From NCBI RefSeq assembly GCF_036345995.1, contig NZ_CP107796.1, positions 2,480,001-2,544,000 of the forward strand: a stretch of 64,000 nucleotides of DNA, in the 5' to 3' direction. Position numbers and translations under genes: made by a program. Below, in pieces: positions 23,637-32,868 of the stretch. The notes under the pieces are model-generated. The model worked only from the letters and a program-made list of their open reading frames with translations, had not been told where the DNA came from and did not search any database. Source of the DNA: Streptomyces sp. NBC_00557. GTDB lineage: Bacteria; Actinomycetota; Actinomycetes; Streptomycetales; Streptomycetaceae. Within the stretch, counting starts at the first letter, position 1; each line of letters starts with the position of its first letter.

Positions 23637-25268
23637 TCAGCCCATGTGCGGGTAGGTGTAGTCGGTCGGCGGGACCAGGGTCTCCTTGATGGCCCGGGTC
23701 AGGGTCCACCGCAGCAGGTTCTGCGGGGCGCCGGCCTTGTCGTTGGTGCCGGAGGCGCGGCCGCCGCCGAAGGGCTGCTGGCCGACGACGGCGCCGGTCG
23801 ACTTGTCGTTGATGTAGAAGTTGCCCGCGGCGTAGCGGAGCTTCTCCATCGTGTACGCCGCCGCGGCGCGGTCGTTGGCGATGACCGACCCGGTGAGCGC
23901 GTAGTCGGACACCGACTCCATCTGCGTCAGCATCTCGTCGTACTTGTCGTCCTCGTAGACGTAGACGCCGAGGATCGGACCGAAGTACTCGGTACGGAAG
24001 ATCTCGTTCTCCGGGTCGGTGGAGACGATCACCGTCGGGCGGACGAAGTAGCCGACCGAGTCGTCGTAGCTGCCGCCCGCGATGATCTCGCAGGCCGGGT
24101 CGGACTTGGCGCGGTCGATCGCGGCCTTGTTCTTCTCGAACGCGCGGTCGTCGATGACGGCGCCGATGAAGTTCGACAGGTCGGTGACGTCGCCCATGGT
24201 GAGCCCGTCGACCTCGGCGGCGAACTCCTCCTTGAAGCCGGAGTTCCAGATCGACGCCGGGATGTACGCCCGGGAGGTCGCGCTGCACTTCTGGCCCTGG
24301 TACTCGAAGGCGCCGCGGGTCAGGGCGGTCTTCAGCACCGCGCGGTCGGCGCTCGGGTGGGCGACCAGGAAGTCCTTGCCGCCGGTCTCGCCGACGAGCC
24401 GCGGGTAGGAGCGGTACTTCTCGATGTTGTTGCCGACCGTCTTCCACAGGTACTGGAAGGTCTTGGTCGAGCCGGTGAAGTGGATGCCCGCGAGGTCGCG
24501 GTGCTCCAGGGCGACCTTGGAGACCTCGATGCCGTCGCCGGTGACGAGGTTGATGACGCCCTTGGGCAGCCCGGCCTCCTCCAGCAGCTGCATCAGCAGG
24601 ACGGCGGCGTGGGTCTGCGTCGGGGACGGCTTCCACACGACGACGTTGCCCATGAGGGCCGGGGCGGTGGGCAGGTTGCCGGCGATCGCCGAGAAGTTGA
24701 ACGGCGTGATCGCGTAGACGAAGCCCTCGAGCGGACGGTGGTCGAGGCGGTTCCACACGCCCGGGGAGTTCGCCGGCGGCTGCTCCGCGAGGATCTGGCG
24801 GGCGTAGTGGACGTTGAAGCGCCAGAAGTCGACCAGCTCGCAGGGCGTGTCGATCTCCGCCTGCTGGGCGGTCTTCGACTGGCCGAGCATGGTGGAGGCG
24901 GCGAGCGTCTCACGCCAGGGGCCGGCGAGCAGCTCGGCCGCGCGCAGGATGATCGCGGCCCGGTCGTCGAAGGACATCGCGCGCCAGGCCGGGGCGGCGG
25001 CGAGCGCCGCGTCGATGGCGTCCCGCGCGTCCTGCTGGGTGGCGTGCCGGCCGGTGCCGATGACGGACTTGTGGTTGTGCGGCTGGACCACCTGGAACGG
25101 CTCGCCGCCGCCCATCCGCTTCTCGCCGCCGATGGTCATCGGCAGGTCGATCGGGTTCTCGGCCAGCTCCTTGAGCCTGGCCTCCAGCCGGGCGCGCTCG
25201 GGCGAACCGGGGGCGTAGCCGTGCACCGGCTCGTTGACCGGGGTGGGGACCTGGGTCACAGCGTCCAT
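23637..25268 (-). CDS. pruA: L-glutamate gamma-semialdehyde (P5C) dehydrogenase
   Basis: A 543-residue aldehyde dehydrogenase that oxidises pyrroline-5-carboxylate/glutamate semialdehyde to glutamate with NAD. It has the AITPFNFSAIAGN substrate-channel motif, GSTKTFQYLWK (coenzyme), ETGGKDFLVAH (catalytic Glu), FEYQGQKCSATSRAYIP (catalytic Cys) and FGGGRASGTNDKAG near the C-terminus, as in monofunctional P5CDH. ATG 25268 follows AAGGAG. It lies 41 bases after the proline dehydrogenase stop; the two form the proline-to-glutamate pathway. Confidence 0.96.
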   Translation of the reverse strand: MDAVTQVPTPVNEPVHGYAPGSPERARLEARLKELAENPIDLPMTIGGEKRMGGGEPFQVVQPHNHKSVIGTGRHATQQDARDAIDAALAAAPAWRAMSFDDRAAIILRAAELLAGPWRETLAASTMLGQSKTAQQAEIDTPCELVDFWRFNVHYARQILAEQPPANSPGVWNRLDHRPLEGFVYAITPFNFSAIAGNLPTAPALMGNVVVWKPSPTQTHAAVLLMQLLEEAGLPKGVINLVTGDGIEVSKVALEHRDLAGIHFTGSTKTFQYLWKTVGNNIEKYRSYPRLVGETGGKDFLVAHPSADRAVLKTALTRGAFEYQGQKCSATSRAYIPASIWNSGFKEEFAAEVDGLTMGDVTDLSNFIGAVIDDRAFEKNKAAIDRAKSDPACEIIAGGSYDDSVGYFVRPTVIVSTDPENEIFRTEYFGPILGVYVYEDDKYDEMLTQMESVSDYALTGSVIANDRAAAAYTMEKLRYAAGNFYINDKSTGAVVGQQPFGGGRASGTNDKAGAPQNLLRWTLTRAIKETLVPPTDYTYPHMG

Positions 25269-25309
25269 GAGATCGGTAACTCCTTGTGCGTGAGCGGGTG
25301 TTGGCTGGC

Positions 25310-26236
25310 TCAGCCCTTGCTGACCATGGAGCGGAGGAAGAACCGCAGGTTCGCCGGCTTCTCCGCGAGCCTGCGCATGAAGTAGCCGTACCAGTCGGTG
25401 CCGTAGGCGGTGTAGACGCGCATGCGGTGGCCCTCGGCGGCCAGCCGCAGGTGCTCCTCGCCGCGGATGCCGTACAGCATCTGGAACTCGTACTCGTCGA
25501 GCTTGCGGCCGGCCCGGTGGGCCAGCTCCTGGGCGATGGCGATGAGGCGCGGGTCGTGGGACCCGATCATCGGGTAGCCCTCGCCCTCCATCAGGATCCG
25601 CAGGATGCGGACGTACGCCTTGTCGATCTCGTGCTTCTGCTGGTACGCGACCTCGGCGGGCTCCTTGTAGGCGCCCTTCACCAGGCGGACGCGGCTGCCG
25701 GAGGCGGCGAGCCGGCGCGCGTCGTCCTCGGTGCGGAAGAGGTAGGCCTGGATGACGCAGCCCGTCTTCGGGAAGTCCTTCCGCAGCTCCTCGTGGATGG
25801 CGAACATCGAGTCGAGGGTGGTGTGGTCCTCGGCGTCCAGCGTCACGGTCGTACCGATGGCGGCCGCGGCCTCGACGACCGGGCGGACGTTGGCGAGGGC
25901 CAGCTCGTGGCCGCCCTCCAGCGCTTGGCCGAACATGGACAGCTTCACCGACATCTCGACCTTCTCGCCCAGTCCCAGCGGCTTGAGGCGGTCGATCAGC
26001 TGCAGGTAGGCGTCCCGGGCGGCGGTGGCCTGCTCGGGGGTGGTGATGTCCTCGCCGACGACGTCCATCGTCAGCTCCAGGCCCCGGCCCGTGAGGTCCT
26101 CGATGATCGGCACGATGTCGTCGACGGTCTCGCCGGGGATGAAGCGGTCGACGACCTGCTTGGTCACCGGGGCCGCCGAGATCAGGCGTCGCATCCGGTC
26201 GCTGCGCGACGCGGCGAGAATCACGGGACCCAGCAC
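25310..26236 (-). CDS. Proline dehydrogenase (monofunctional)
   Basis: A 308-residue FAD-dependent beta/alpha barrel enzyme that oxidises proline to P5C. Typical PRODH elements are VSVKLSMFG, DAEDHTTLDSM, CVIQAYLFRTEDDA, RLVKGAYKEP and the C-terminal EYEFQMLYGIRGEE followed by RVYTAYGTDWYGYFMRRLAE, whose Arg residues bind the substrate carboxylate. GTG 26236 was chosen because TGGAGG lies 7 bases upstream; longer readings run into the promoter region. First gene of the operon with pruA, divergent from the PucR-type regulator. Confidence 0.95.
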   Translation of the reverse strand: MLGPVILAASRSDRMRRLISAAPVTKQVVDRFIPGETVDDIVPIIEDLTGRGLELTMDVVGEDITTPEQATAARDAYLQLIDRLKPLGLGEKVEMSVKLSMFGQALEGGHELALANVRPVVEAAAAIGTTVTLDAEDHTTLDSMFAIHEELRKDFPKTGCVIQAYLFRTEDDARRLAASGSRVRLVKGAYKEPAEVAYQQKHEIDKAYVRILRILMEGEGYPMIGSHDPRLIAIAQELAHRAGRKLDEYEFQMLYGIRGEEHLRLAAEGHRMRVYTAYGTDWYGYFMRRLAEKPANLRFFLRSMVSKG

Positions 26237-26271
26237 GGGGCACCTCCACAGACAAGCATCAAATAAGCCAT

Positions 26272-26289
26272 TACCCGACGTTTCGGGTA
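26272..26289. promoter_or_regulatory. Perfect palindrome upstream of proline dehydrogenase
   Basis: TACCCGA-CGTT-TCGGGTA (7-bp arms, 4-bp centre) lies 36 bases before the proline dehydrogenase start, in the divergent region shared with the PucR-type regulator. A likely operator or activator site. Confidence 0.5.
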
Positions 26290-26316
26290 CGGCACGGAGA
26301 ACCACCGTGAAACCTA

Positions 26317-26333
26317 AGGATCTCTTCGATCCT
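26317..26333. promoter_or_regulatory. Inverted repeat AGGATC-N5-GATCCT
   Basis: A second inverted repeat in the same divergent region, centred 45 bp from the first (about four helical turns). The pair could bind a regulator dimer of dimers. Confidence 0.35.
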
Positions 26334-26400
26334 GGGCCATCGACAGCTGTCACGCATCCGTGCACGGGATCTCAGACAGATGTATGAAGGCCGCCGGAAA

Positions 26401-27726
26401 ATGAGGGAGAATAGCCGGGTGGCGGCGGATTTCAAGGGCCTCAAGGGCGACTACCAGGAGCTGGTCGACGAGATCTCCGAGCTGCTGGGGGTCCCGGCGA
26501 CCCTGGAGAACCGCGACTTCGAGCTGATCGCCTTCGGCGCGTACGACAGCGACGACGAGCTGGACCCCTCCGCGCTGGACCCGGTGCGCACCCGCTCGAT
26601 CCTGACCCGGCGCTCCACCGCGACCGTGCGCGCGTGGTTCGAGGGCTTCGGCATCACCCGCGCGACCGGCCCGGTGCGGATCCCGCCGAGCCCGGAGGCC
26701 GGGGTCTACCGCGGCCGGATCTGCCTGCCGGTGCGCCATCGGGGTGTCGTCCTCGGCTACGTCTGGCTGCTGGACGGCGACCCCGGGCCGACGGACGCCC
26801 AGCTGGCCGCCGCGATGGAGGTGGCCGGCCGGATCGGCGCGCTGCTCGCGGACGAGGCGGAGGCCGGGGCCGGGCTGAGCCGGGAGCTGCGGGCGGTGCT
26901 CACCGCCGAGCGCGGCTGGCAGCAGGACATGGCGGTGGCCGAACTGCGCACCGCGCTCGGCCCCCGTGCCGACGGCCCCGTGACCCTGGTGTGCGTCGCC
27001 CCCTGGCCGTCGGCCGACCCGGACGACGCCCCCGCCGCCCGGACGATCCCGCACGCCACGGCGCTGTGCACGCTGCCCTGGGGAGCGGCGGCGCAGAGTC
27101 TGGCGCTGCTGGTGCGCCTGCGGGCGACGGAGGTGAGCGCGCCCGCGACGGCGGCGGCCGCGCGGCTGCTGAAGGAGGCCGAAGCGGTGCGCGGGGTGCC
27201 GGGGAGCGCGGGGGGCGTGCCGGACGGCGCCGCGCGCGGGGCCGGGGCCCGGGCGGCGGCCGCGGCCGCCGCCGGACTCGCCGGGGCGGCGGCGATGCGG
27301 CAGGCCGCAGTCCCCCGGTGCGCCGCCGGCATCGGGGAACCCCGCGTCGGGCTGGCGGAGTTGGGGACGGTCTGGCAGGAGGCCGCCGCCGCGGCGCGTG
27401 CCGCGCTGGCCGAGCCCCGGTTCGGGCCGGTCGCCCAGTGGGCGCGCATCGGGCCGTACCGGCTGCTGACCGCGCTGCCGGCGCAGGCCGCGCACGATCC
27501 CGTGGTCGGCCCGCTCCTCGTCCCCGCCCATCGTGAACTGGCCCGCACCGCCGAGGTCTTCCTCGACTGCGCGGGGCAGGCCGGCCGCACCGCCGCCGAA
27601 CTCGGCATCCACCGCCAGACCCTGTACTACCGGCTGTCCCGCGTCGAGCAGCTGACCGGCCTGGACCTGGACGACGGCGAGGACCGGCTCCTGCTGCACA
27701 TGGCCCTGAAGCGGGCCCGGCTGTAG
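26401..27726 (+). CDS. PucR-family regulator, probable activator of proline catabolism
   Basis: A 441-residue protein. The N-terminal two-thirds is a sensor-like region ([28 protein letters not shown] at about 18-50). The C-terminus carries the Puc[45 protein letters not shown] (about residues 395-438, seen as consecutive segments). An Ala/Gly-rich linker lies around 270-300. It diverges from proline dehydrogenase, and comparable PucR proteins next to this operon in actinomycetes respond to proline. GTG 26419, with AGGGAG upstream, is an equally good start. Confidence 0.9.
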   Translation: MRENSRVAADFKGLKGDYQELVDEISELLGVPATLENRDFELIAFGAYDSDDELDPSALDPVRTRSILTRRSTATVRAWFEGFGITRATGPVRIPPSPEAGVYRGRICLPVRHRGVVLGYVWLLDGDPGPTDAQLAAAMEVAGRIGALLADEAEAGAGLSRELRAVLTAERGWQQDMAVAELRTALGPRADGPVTLVCVAPWPSADPDDAPAARTIPHATALCTLPWGAAAQSLALLVRLRATEVSAPATAAAARLLKEAEAVRGVPGSAGGVPDGAARGAGARAAAAAAAGLAGAAAMRQAAVPRCAAGIGEPRVGLAELGTVWQEAAAAARAALAEPRFGPVAQWARIGPYRLLTALPAQAAHDPVVGPLLVPAHRELARTAEVFLDCAGQAGRTAAELGIHRQTLYYRLSRVEQLTGLDLDDGEDRLLLHMALKRARL

Positions 27727-27789
27727 CGGCCCCGGAGCCCTCCGCGGAGACCGCTGGGAGGCCCGCCTCACGACCGCCTCGGGCGGCCC

Positions 27790-29196
27790 TCAGCCGAGCA
27801 GGTCTCCCACCACGGCGATCCCCTCCGCGATCGCCCGCTCGGGCACGTTGCCGAAGCCGAGGACCAGTCGAGGCGGCTCGGTGGCGCGGGAAGCGCGGTT
27901 CGCGCTCATGCCGTAGAGGCCGACGCGGCGGGCGCGCGCCTGCGCGACCACCGTCTCTTCGTCGGCCCCCGCGGGAAGGTGGGCCACCGCGTGGAATCCC
28001 GCCGCGAGGCCGGTCAGGCGCACCTTCGGCGCGTGCTCGGCGAGGGCGGCCCGCAGCGCCCTGCAGCGGGCCGCGTACAGGGGGCGCATCCGGCGCAGAT
28101 GACGGTCGTGGCGGCCGGACTCGATCAGCAGGGCGAGGGCCAGCTGGTCGAGCGTGGGGGTGCCGCGGTCGGCGATCCGCTTCAGCTCGGCGAGCCGGGC
28201 GGTGAGCGCGGGCGGGGACAGCAGCCAGCCGATCCGCAGGGCGGGGGCCAGGGACTTGCTGACCGTGCCGATCGACACGACCCGGTCGGCCGCGAGGCCC
28301 TGGAGTGCGCCCACCGGTTCGCGGTCGTAGCGGAACTCGGCGTCGTAGTCGTCCTCGATGACGTACGCGTCGCGGTGCCGCGCCCAGGCGAGCAGCGCGT
28401 GCCGGCGTTCCGGGGCGAGGAGGACTCCGGTGGGCCACTGGTGGGCGGGGGTGACGATCACCGCGCGGGCGCCGGTCGCCGCCAGGGCCGCCACGTCGAC
28501 GCCGTGCGCGTCGACCGGGACGGGGACCGGGGTGAGGCCGGCCGCGCGGATGGCCGCGGTCGCGGTGGCAGGGCTGCCGGGGTCCTCGTGGGCGACGGTG
28601 CGGACGCCCGCGCCGGCCAGCGCCTGGAGGGTGAGGGCGAGCCCTTGGGCGTAGCCGGAGCAGACGAGGGTGTGGTCCGGGTCGGCGGCGGCCGCGCGGA
28701 TCCGGCGCAGGTAGGCGGCGACGACCGTGCGCAGCTCCCGGCTGCCGAGCGGGTCGCCGTAGTCCAGGTCGGCGGTCGGCATCCGGCGGGCCGCCTCCCG
28801 GACCGCCCACAGCCAGTCGGCGCGGGGAAAGGAGGCGAGGTCGGGTACGCCGTGCCGGAAGTCGGCGATGAGGCGGGGCCGTTCGGGGACCGGCGCCGGC
28901 GGCGGTACAGCCGGGGCGGCGGGGCCGCAGGGGGCCACCCGGGTGGCCGAGCCGGCTCGGGTGACCAGGTAGCCCTCGGCCTGCAGCTGGGCGTAGCAGT
29001 CCTGGACCAGGCCGCGGGACAGGCCGAGCGAGCGGGCCAGTTCGCGGGAGGAGGGGAGGCGTTCGCCGGTGTGCAGCCGGCCGGTGCGGATCGCGTCGCG
29101 CAGTTGCCGCTCCAGCTGGACGCGCAGCTGCTCACCGCTGCTCCGGTCGACGGTCAGCAGCAACTCGGGGGACCGACCGGCCCACTGCACAGCCAT
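27790..29196 (-). CDS. MocR/PdxR-type regulator (GntR HTH fused to aminotransferase)
   Basis: A 468-residue fusion. The GntR-type winged helix is at about residues 20-90 (LRDAIRTGRLHTGERLPSSR ... LGLSRGLVQDCYAQL). A class I aminotransferase-like domain (about 125-465) follows, with VIEDDYDAEFRYDR and the PLP Lys in VSIGTVSKSLAPALRIGW. MocR proteins use PLP or an amino-aldimine as effector. It diverges from an MFS gene, which is the probable target. ATG 29196 has no strong ribosome site. Confidence 0.94.
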   Translation of the reverse strand: MAVQWAGRSPELLLTVDRSSGEQLRVQLERQLRDAIRTGRLHTGERLPSSRELARSLGLSRGLVQDCYAQLQAEGYLVTRAGSATRVAPCGPAAPAVPPPAPVPERPRLIADFRHGVPDLASFPRADWLWAVREAARRMPTADLDYGDPLGSRELRTVVAAYLRRIRAAAADPDHTLVCSGYAQGLALTLQALAGAGVRTVAHEDPGSPATATAAIRAAGLTPVPVPVDAHGVDVAALAATGARAVIVTPAHQWPTGVLLAPERRHALLAWARHRDAYVIEDDYDAEFRYDREPVGALQGLAADRVVSIGTVSKSLAPALRIGWLLSPPALTARLAELKRIADRGTPTLDQLALALLIESGRHDRHLRRMRPLYAARCRALRAALAEHAPKVRLTGLAAGFHAVAHLPAGADEETVVAQARARRVGLYGMSANRASRATEPPRLVLGFGNVPERAIAEGIAVVGDLLG

Positions 29197-29207
29197 GGAA
29201 TTGGAGC

Positions 29208-29236
29208 TTACCGGGGGGCCGGTCGCCGCCTAGCGT
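29208..29236 (+). promoter_or_regulatory. Candidate promoter giving a leaderless MFS transcript
   Basis: TTACCG (29208-29213), 17-bp spacer, TAGCGT (29231-29236), then the ATG seven bases later at 29244. Transcription would begin at or next to the start codon, and no ribosome site is present. Confidence 0.45.
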
Positions 29237-29243
29237 CGGCGGC

Positions 29244-30584
29244 ATGACGAACTCCCTGATCCGGACCGGGACTTGCCCCGAGCGGCCGCCCCTGCTGAAC
29301 CGTGCCCTGCTGCTGCGGTTCGTGAGCATGGTGGGCGCCACGGTGAGCTTCTTCCTGCTGCTGTCGGCGGTGCCCGCGCATGCCGGCCGGGGCGGGGCGG
29401 GTCTCGCGACCGGCGCGATGATGCTGTCGACGGTGCTCGGCGAACTGTCCGGACCCCGGATCCTGCGCCGGTACGGCAACCGGGGCCCGTTGGCGGCCGG
29501 GCTCCTCCTGCTCGGCGCGCCCGCCCTGGCGCTGCCCCTCTCCCCCGGCCCGCTGTGGACCGCGGCGGTCTGTCTGGTGCGCGGCCTCGGCTTCGCCCTC
29601 ACGCTCGTCGCCGGCGGCGCCCTGACCGCGGCCCTGATCCCGGCGCGGCGCAGGGCCGAGGGGCTCGCCCTCGTCGGCGTGGTCGGCGGCGTGCCGTCCC
29701 TCGTCGCCCTCCCGCTGGGCGTGTGGCTGACCGTCCACGTCGGCTACACCCCGGTCACCACGGCCGCGGCCCTGGCGGCCCTGGTGACGATCCCGACGGT
29801 GCCGGGCCTCCGGGAACCGGACACGGCGAAGGGCGCACCGCTCGCCGGCGCGGCAGGCGGTACCGGAGATCAGGGGGAAGTGCCCCACGGCGAGGGGACG
29901 TGCACCCGCGCGCAGGAGCAGCAGGAGGAGGAGGCGGCGCTCGGCGGCGAGGGCCGGGCCGTCTCCGGCGAGGCCGGCCCACCCGGCAGCGGGACGCGGG
30001 TCCGTGAGGCCGAGGCGCTCGGCGTCTTGGAGGCCCTGAGGGCCGGCGGGCTGCGGCGGCCCACCGTGGTGTTCGCGGCCACCGCGCTCGCCGCCGGAAT
30101 CCTGGTCACGTTTCTGCCGCTGGCGGTTCCGCGCGGGTCGGCCGGGCTCGCGACGGCGGCGCTGCTGGTGCAGAGCGGCGCCTCGACCGGGGCCCGGTGG
30201 GCGGCGGGGCGGTACGGCGACCGGCGGGGCTCCGCGCGGCTGATCCTTCCGGGTCTGGTGGTGTCGGCGGCCGGGCTGGCGGCGCTGGCGGCGACCTCCA
30301 GCCCGGTCGCCGTACTGGCGGGGGCGGCGGTCTTCGGCACCGGCTTCGGCATCGCCCAGAACGCCACTCTCGCCCTCATGTACAGCCGCGTGACCCGCCC
30401 GTCGTACGGCACGGTCACCGCGCTGTGGAACCTCGCCTACGACGGCGGCATGGGTGTGGGCGCCGCGGGGTTCGGCCTCCTCGCGGCGTGCACGGGGTAC
30501 TCCCGGGGGTTCGTCCTGACCGCGGTGCTGATGCTGGCCGCACTGGGGCCCGCGGTGCGCGACCGACGCCCTGGGCGGCGCTGA
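29244..30584 (+). CDS. MFS transporter
   Basis: A 446-residue permease with about 12 predicted helices in two halves. TM1 follows LLNRALLLRFVSMVGATVSFF; GPRILRRYGNRGPL and AGRYGDRRGSARL are the short loops with MFS-type arginine motifs. The central loop between TM6 and TM7 is unusually long (about 70 residues), rich in Gly, Glu and Ala (QEQQEEEAALGGEGR). It is divergent from the MocR regulator and probably controlled by it. Export of a drug or metabolite is a guess. Confidence 0.88.
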   Translation: MTNSLIRTGTCPERPPLLNRALLLRFVSMVGATVSFFLLLSAVPAHAGRGGAGLATGAMMLSTVLGELSGPRILRRYGNRGPLAAGLLLLGAPALALPLSPGPLWTAAVCLVRGLGFALTLVAGGALTAALIPARRRAEGLALVGVVGGVPSLVALPLGVWLTVHVGYTPVTTAAALAALVTIPTVPGLREPDTAKGAPLAGAAGGTGDQGEVPHGEGTCTRAQEQQEEEAALGGEGRAVSGEAGPPGSGTRVREAEALGVLEALRAGGLRRPTVVFAATALAAGILVTFLPLAVPRGSAGLATAALLVQSGASTGARWAAGRYGDRRGSARLILPGLVVSAAGLAALAATSSPVAVLAGAAVFGTGFGIAQNATLALMYSRVTRPSYGTVTALWNLAYDGGMGVGAAGFGLLAACTGYSRGFVLTAVLMLAALGPAVRDRRPGRR

Positions 30585-30590
30585 CGGCGG

Positions 30591-31175
30591 TCAGCCGGGG
30601 CCGGCTCCCTCGATCACCCGCCGCAGGCCCTCCGTCAGCTGCTCCGCGGTGGTCGCCGAGTCCGGGTCGAAGAGCCACTGGACCATGAGGCCGTTGAGCA
30701 GGGTCTGGTAGAGGCGGCCCTCGGTCTCCACGGCCTCCTGGTCGAGGTCCGCCTCGGGGACGCCGCTGAACAGGGCGGCGAGTCCGGCCCGGCTCTCCTT
30801 CTGCGCCTCGGCGAGGAGCTTGCGCACCTGGTCCAGTCGATCGTCCTGGAACATCAGCTCGAAGCTGAGCAGCCAGACCGGCCGCGATTCGGGGACCGTG
30901 CGGATGATGCTCGTCCAGACCTCCCGGAAGCGCTCGAGCGATCGCGGGGGCTGCGTCACCGTTCCGCCGAGCCCGGGGTCGAACTGCTCCCCCACGCCTT
31001 CGATCAGCGAGATGTAGGCCTGCACCAGCAGCTCGGCCTTCGAGCCGTAGTGGTAGCCGATCGAGGCGAGGTTGGTGCCCGACTCCTTGACGATGTCCCG
31101 CGCCGTCGTGCGCAGGAAGCCCTTCTCCAGCAGGCAGCGCTTGGCGCCCTCGAGCAGATCCTCACGGTGTCCCAT
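30591..31175 (-). CDS. TetR-family transcriptional regulator
   Basis: A 194-residue regulator with an N-terminal HTH at about residues 5-50 (LLEGAKRCLLEKGFLRTTAR ... TNLASIGYHYGSKAELL), where the Y-H-Y-G-SK segment is the TetR recognition helix end. The ligand domain is helical with a conserved-looking WLLSFELMFQDDRLD. ATG 31175 follows TAGGGTGAG. It diverges from a DHA2-type MFS gene and probably represses it through the palindrome in 31236-31264. It converges with the MFS gene at 29244 (6 bases between the stops). Confidence 0.93.
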   Translation of the reverse strand: MGHREDLLEGAKRCLLEKGFLRTTARDIVKESGTNLASIGYHYGSKAELLVQAYISLIEGVGEQFDPGLGGTVTQPPRSLERFREVWTSIIRTVPESRPVWLLSFELMFQDDRLDQVRKLLAEAQKESRAGLAALFSGVPEADLDQEAVETEGRLYQTLLNGLMVQWLFDPDSATTAEQLTEGLRRVIEGAGPG

Positions 31176-31235
31176 ACGCTCACCCTACCGCCCGTCCATA
31201 CAGCTGTCCCAGACGCATGACCTATACATTCGTCC

Positions 31236-31264
31236 TAGACAAGCGTTTAAGACGCTCGTATAGT
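31236..31264 (+). promoter_or_regulatory. Promoter and embedded palindromic operator of the DHA2 MFS gene
   Basis: TAGACA (31236-31241), exactly 17 bp, then TATAGT (31259-31264) form a near-consensus promoter, with ATG 31272 seven bases later (leaderless). The promoter itself is an imperfect palindrome: ACAAGCGT-TTAAG-ACGCTCGT with 7 of 8 arm pairs, centred in the spacer. A TetR dimer bound there would exclude RNA polymerase. Confidence 0.65.
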
Positions 31265-31271
31265 CCTCGGC

Positions 31272-32807
31272 ATGACGAACTCGACGAGCACGAACGTCCC
31301 GGTCGGCGCCGACAGCGCCGCCCCCGTCCGCGCCGGGCGCCGCGAGTGGACCGCTCTCGGCGTGCTGATGCTTCCGCTCCTGCTGGTCTCGATGGACGTG
31401 TCCGTCCTGTACTTCGCCACTCCCGCGATCAGCGCGGACCTGCACCCGAGCGGCACCCAGCAGCTGTGGATCTACGACATCTACGGCTTCGTCCTGGCCG
31501 GCCTGCTGATGACGATGGGCTCCCTCGGCGACCGCGTCGGCCGCCGCAAGCTCCTGCTGACGGGCGCCGCGGCCTTCGGCGGCGCCTCGCTCCTCGCGGC
31601 CTACGCCGACAGCGCCGGGACCCTCATCGCGGCCCGCGCGGTCCTCGGCATCGGCGGCGCGACCCTGATGCCGTCCACGATGGCCCTGCTGCGCACGATG
31701 TTCACCGACCCCGCCCAGCGGGCGAAGGCGATCGGCCTGTGGTCCGGGGTGATGACCGGCGGCATCGCGCTCGGCTCGGTGATGAGCGGCATCCTCGTCG
31801 AGAACTTCTGGTGGGGCTCGGTGTTCCTGGTCAACCTGCCCGCGATGGCCCTGCTGCTGCTCCTCGGCCCGGTGCTGCTGCCGGAGTCCAGGAATCCGGA
31901 CCCCGGTCGTTTCGACTGGCCGAGCGTTCCGCTGTCGATGGCCGCCGTGCTCCCGGTGATCTACGGCCTGAAGGAGATCCCGTCCGAGGGCTGGCACCCG
32001 CTGTACGTCGTCTCCGTGGCCGTCGGCCTGCTCTTCACCGGCCTGTTCGTCCAGCGGCAGCGCACGGCCGCCTCGCCGCTCATCCCGCCGGCCCTGCTGA
32101 GGGGCCGCGGCTTCGGCCCGGCGCTGGTCCTCAACCTGATCGGCAGCCTCGGCATGATGGGGTCGGCCGTCTTCACCACGCAGTACCTGCAGTCGGTCCT
32201 CGGCTACAGCCCGCTCGCGGCGGCCCTGTGGAGCCTGCTGCCCTCGGTGTTCATCGGCTTCGCCGGCCCGGTCACCGCACAGCTCGTCCAGCGGGGCGTG
32301 AACCGCGGATACGTCGTCGCCGGCGGCTTCGCGGCCATGGCGGCCGGTTACGCGATGCTCGCCCTCGTCGGCACCGACGCGCTCTGGCTCGCCCTGGCCG
32401 GGGCCGGCGTCCTCGCCTGCGGGGTCGTCGCGATCATGTCCCAGCTGACCGACCTGGCCCTGGGCGCCGCCCCGGTGGAGCGGGCGGGCACCGCCTCCTC
32501 CCTGCTGGAGACCAGCGCCGAGTTCGGCGGGGCGCTCGGCATGGCGGTCCTCGGCTCGATCGGTACGGCGATCTACCGCCACGAGATGCCGGCCGGTGCC
32601 CCGGCCGGGGCCCGCGAGACCCTGGGCGACGCCCTCGCCGCGGCCGCCCACCTGCCCGGCCCGGCCGGTGCGGCCCTGCTCGCCACCGCCCGGGAGGCGT
32701 TCACCACCGGGATGCACGGCGCGGCGGTCGCCGGAGCGGTGGTACTGGCCCTGGCGGCGGTGGGCGCGGCGGTGAGCCTGCGCAGGATCGCGGCCGGGGA
32801 GAAGTAG
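31272..32807 (+). CDS. MFS transporter, DHA2 (14-TM) drug-efflux type
   Basis: A 511-residue permease with about 14 helices. DHA2 features are LLVSMDVSVLYFATPAI in TM1, the GSLGDRVGRRKLLLTGA loop and the motif-C-like segment in TM5 with GVMTGGIALGSVMSG. It resembles SmvA/QacA-type antiseptic and drug exporters. Divergent from the TetR gene, so efflux induced by its ligand is expected. The start has no ribosome site and lies seven bases after the -10 box, which points to leaderless translation. The C-terminus (SLRRIAAGEK) ends before a strong terminator. Confidence 0.93.
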   Translation: MTNSTSTNVPVGADSAAPVRAGRREWTALGVLMLPLLLVSMDVSVLYFATPAISADLHPSGTQQLWIYDIYGFVLAGLLMTMGSLGDRVGRRKLLLTGAAAFGGASLLAAYADSAGTLIAARAVLGIGGATLMPSTMALLRTMFTDPAQRAKAIGLWSGVMTGGIALGSVMSGILVENFWWGSVFLVNLPAMALLLLLGPVLLPESRNPDPGRFDWPSVPLSMAAVLPVIYGLKEIPSEGWHPLYVVSVAVGLLFTGLFVQRQRTAASPLIPPALLRGRGFGPALVLNLIGSLGMMGSAVFTTQYLQSVLGYSPLAAALWSLLPSVFIGFAGPVTAQLVQRGVNRGYVVAGGFAAMAAGYAMLALVGTDALWLALAGAGVLACGVVAIMSQLTDLALGAAPVERAGTASSLLETSAEFGGALGMAVLGSIGTAIYRHEMPAGAPAGARETLGDALAAAAHLPGPAGAALLATAREAFTTGMHGAAVAGAVVLALAAVGAAVSLRRIAAGEK

Positions 32808-32817
32808 GGCGGAACAG

Positions 32818-32857
32818 AACGCCGGGCGGGCTGACCTTCGTCAGCCCGCCCGGCGTT
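32818..32857. terminator. Bidirectional terminator between MFS gene and serA
   Basis: A perfect 17-bp stem from 32818-32834 with 32841-32857 (AACGCCGGGCGGGCTGA and complement), closed by the loop CCTTCG. It lies between the two convergent stops and ends in TT on both sides. Confidence 0.85.
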
Positions 32858-32868
32858 GCACAGCAGTG

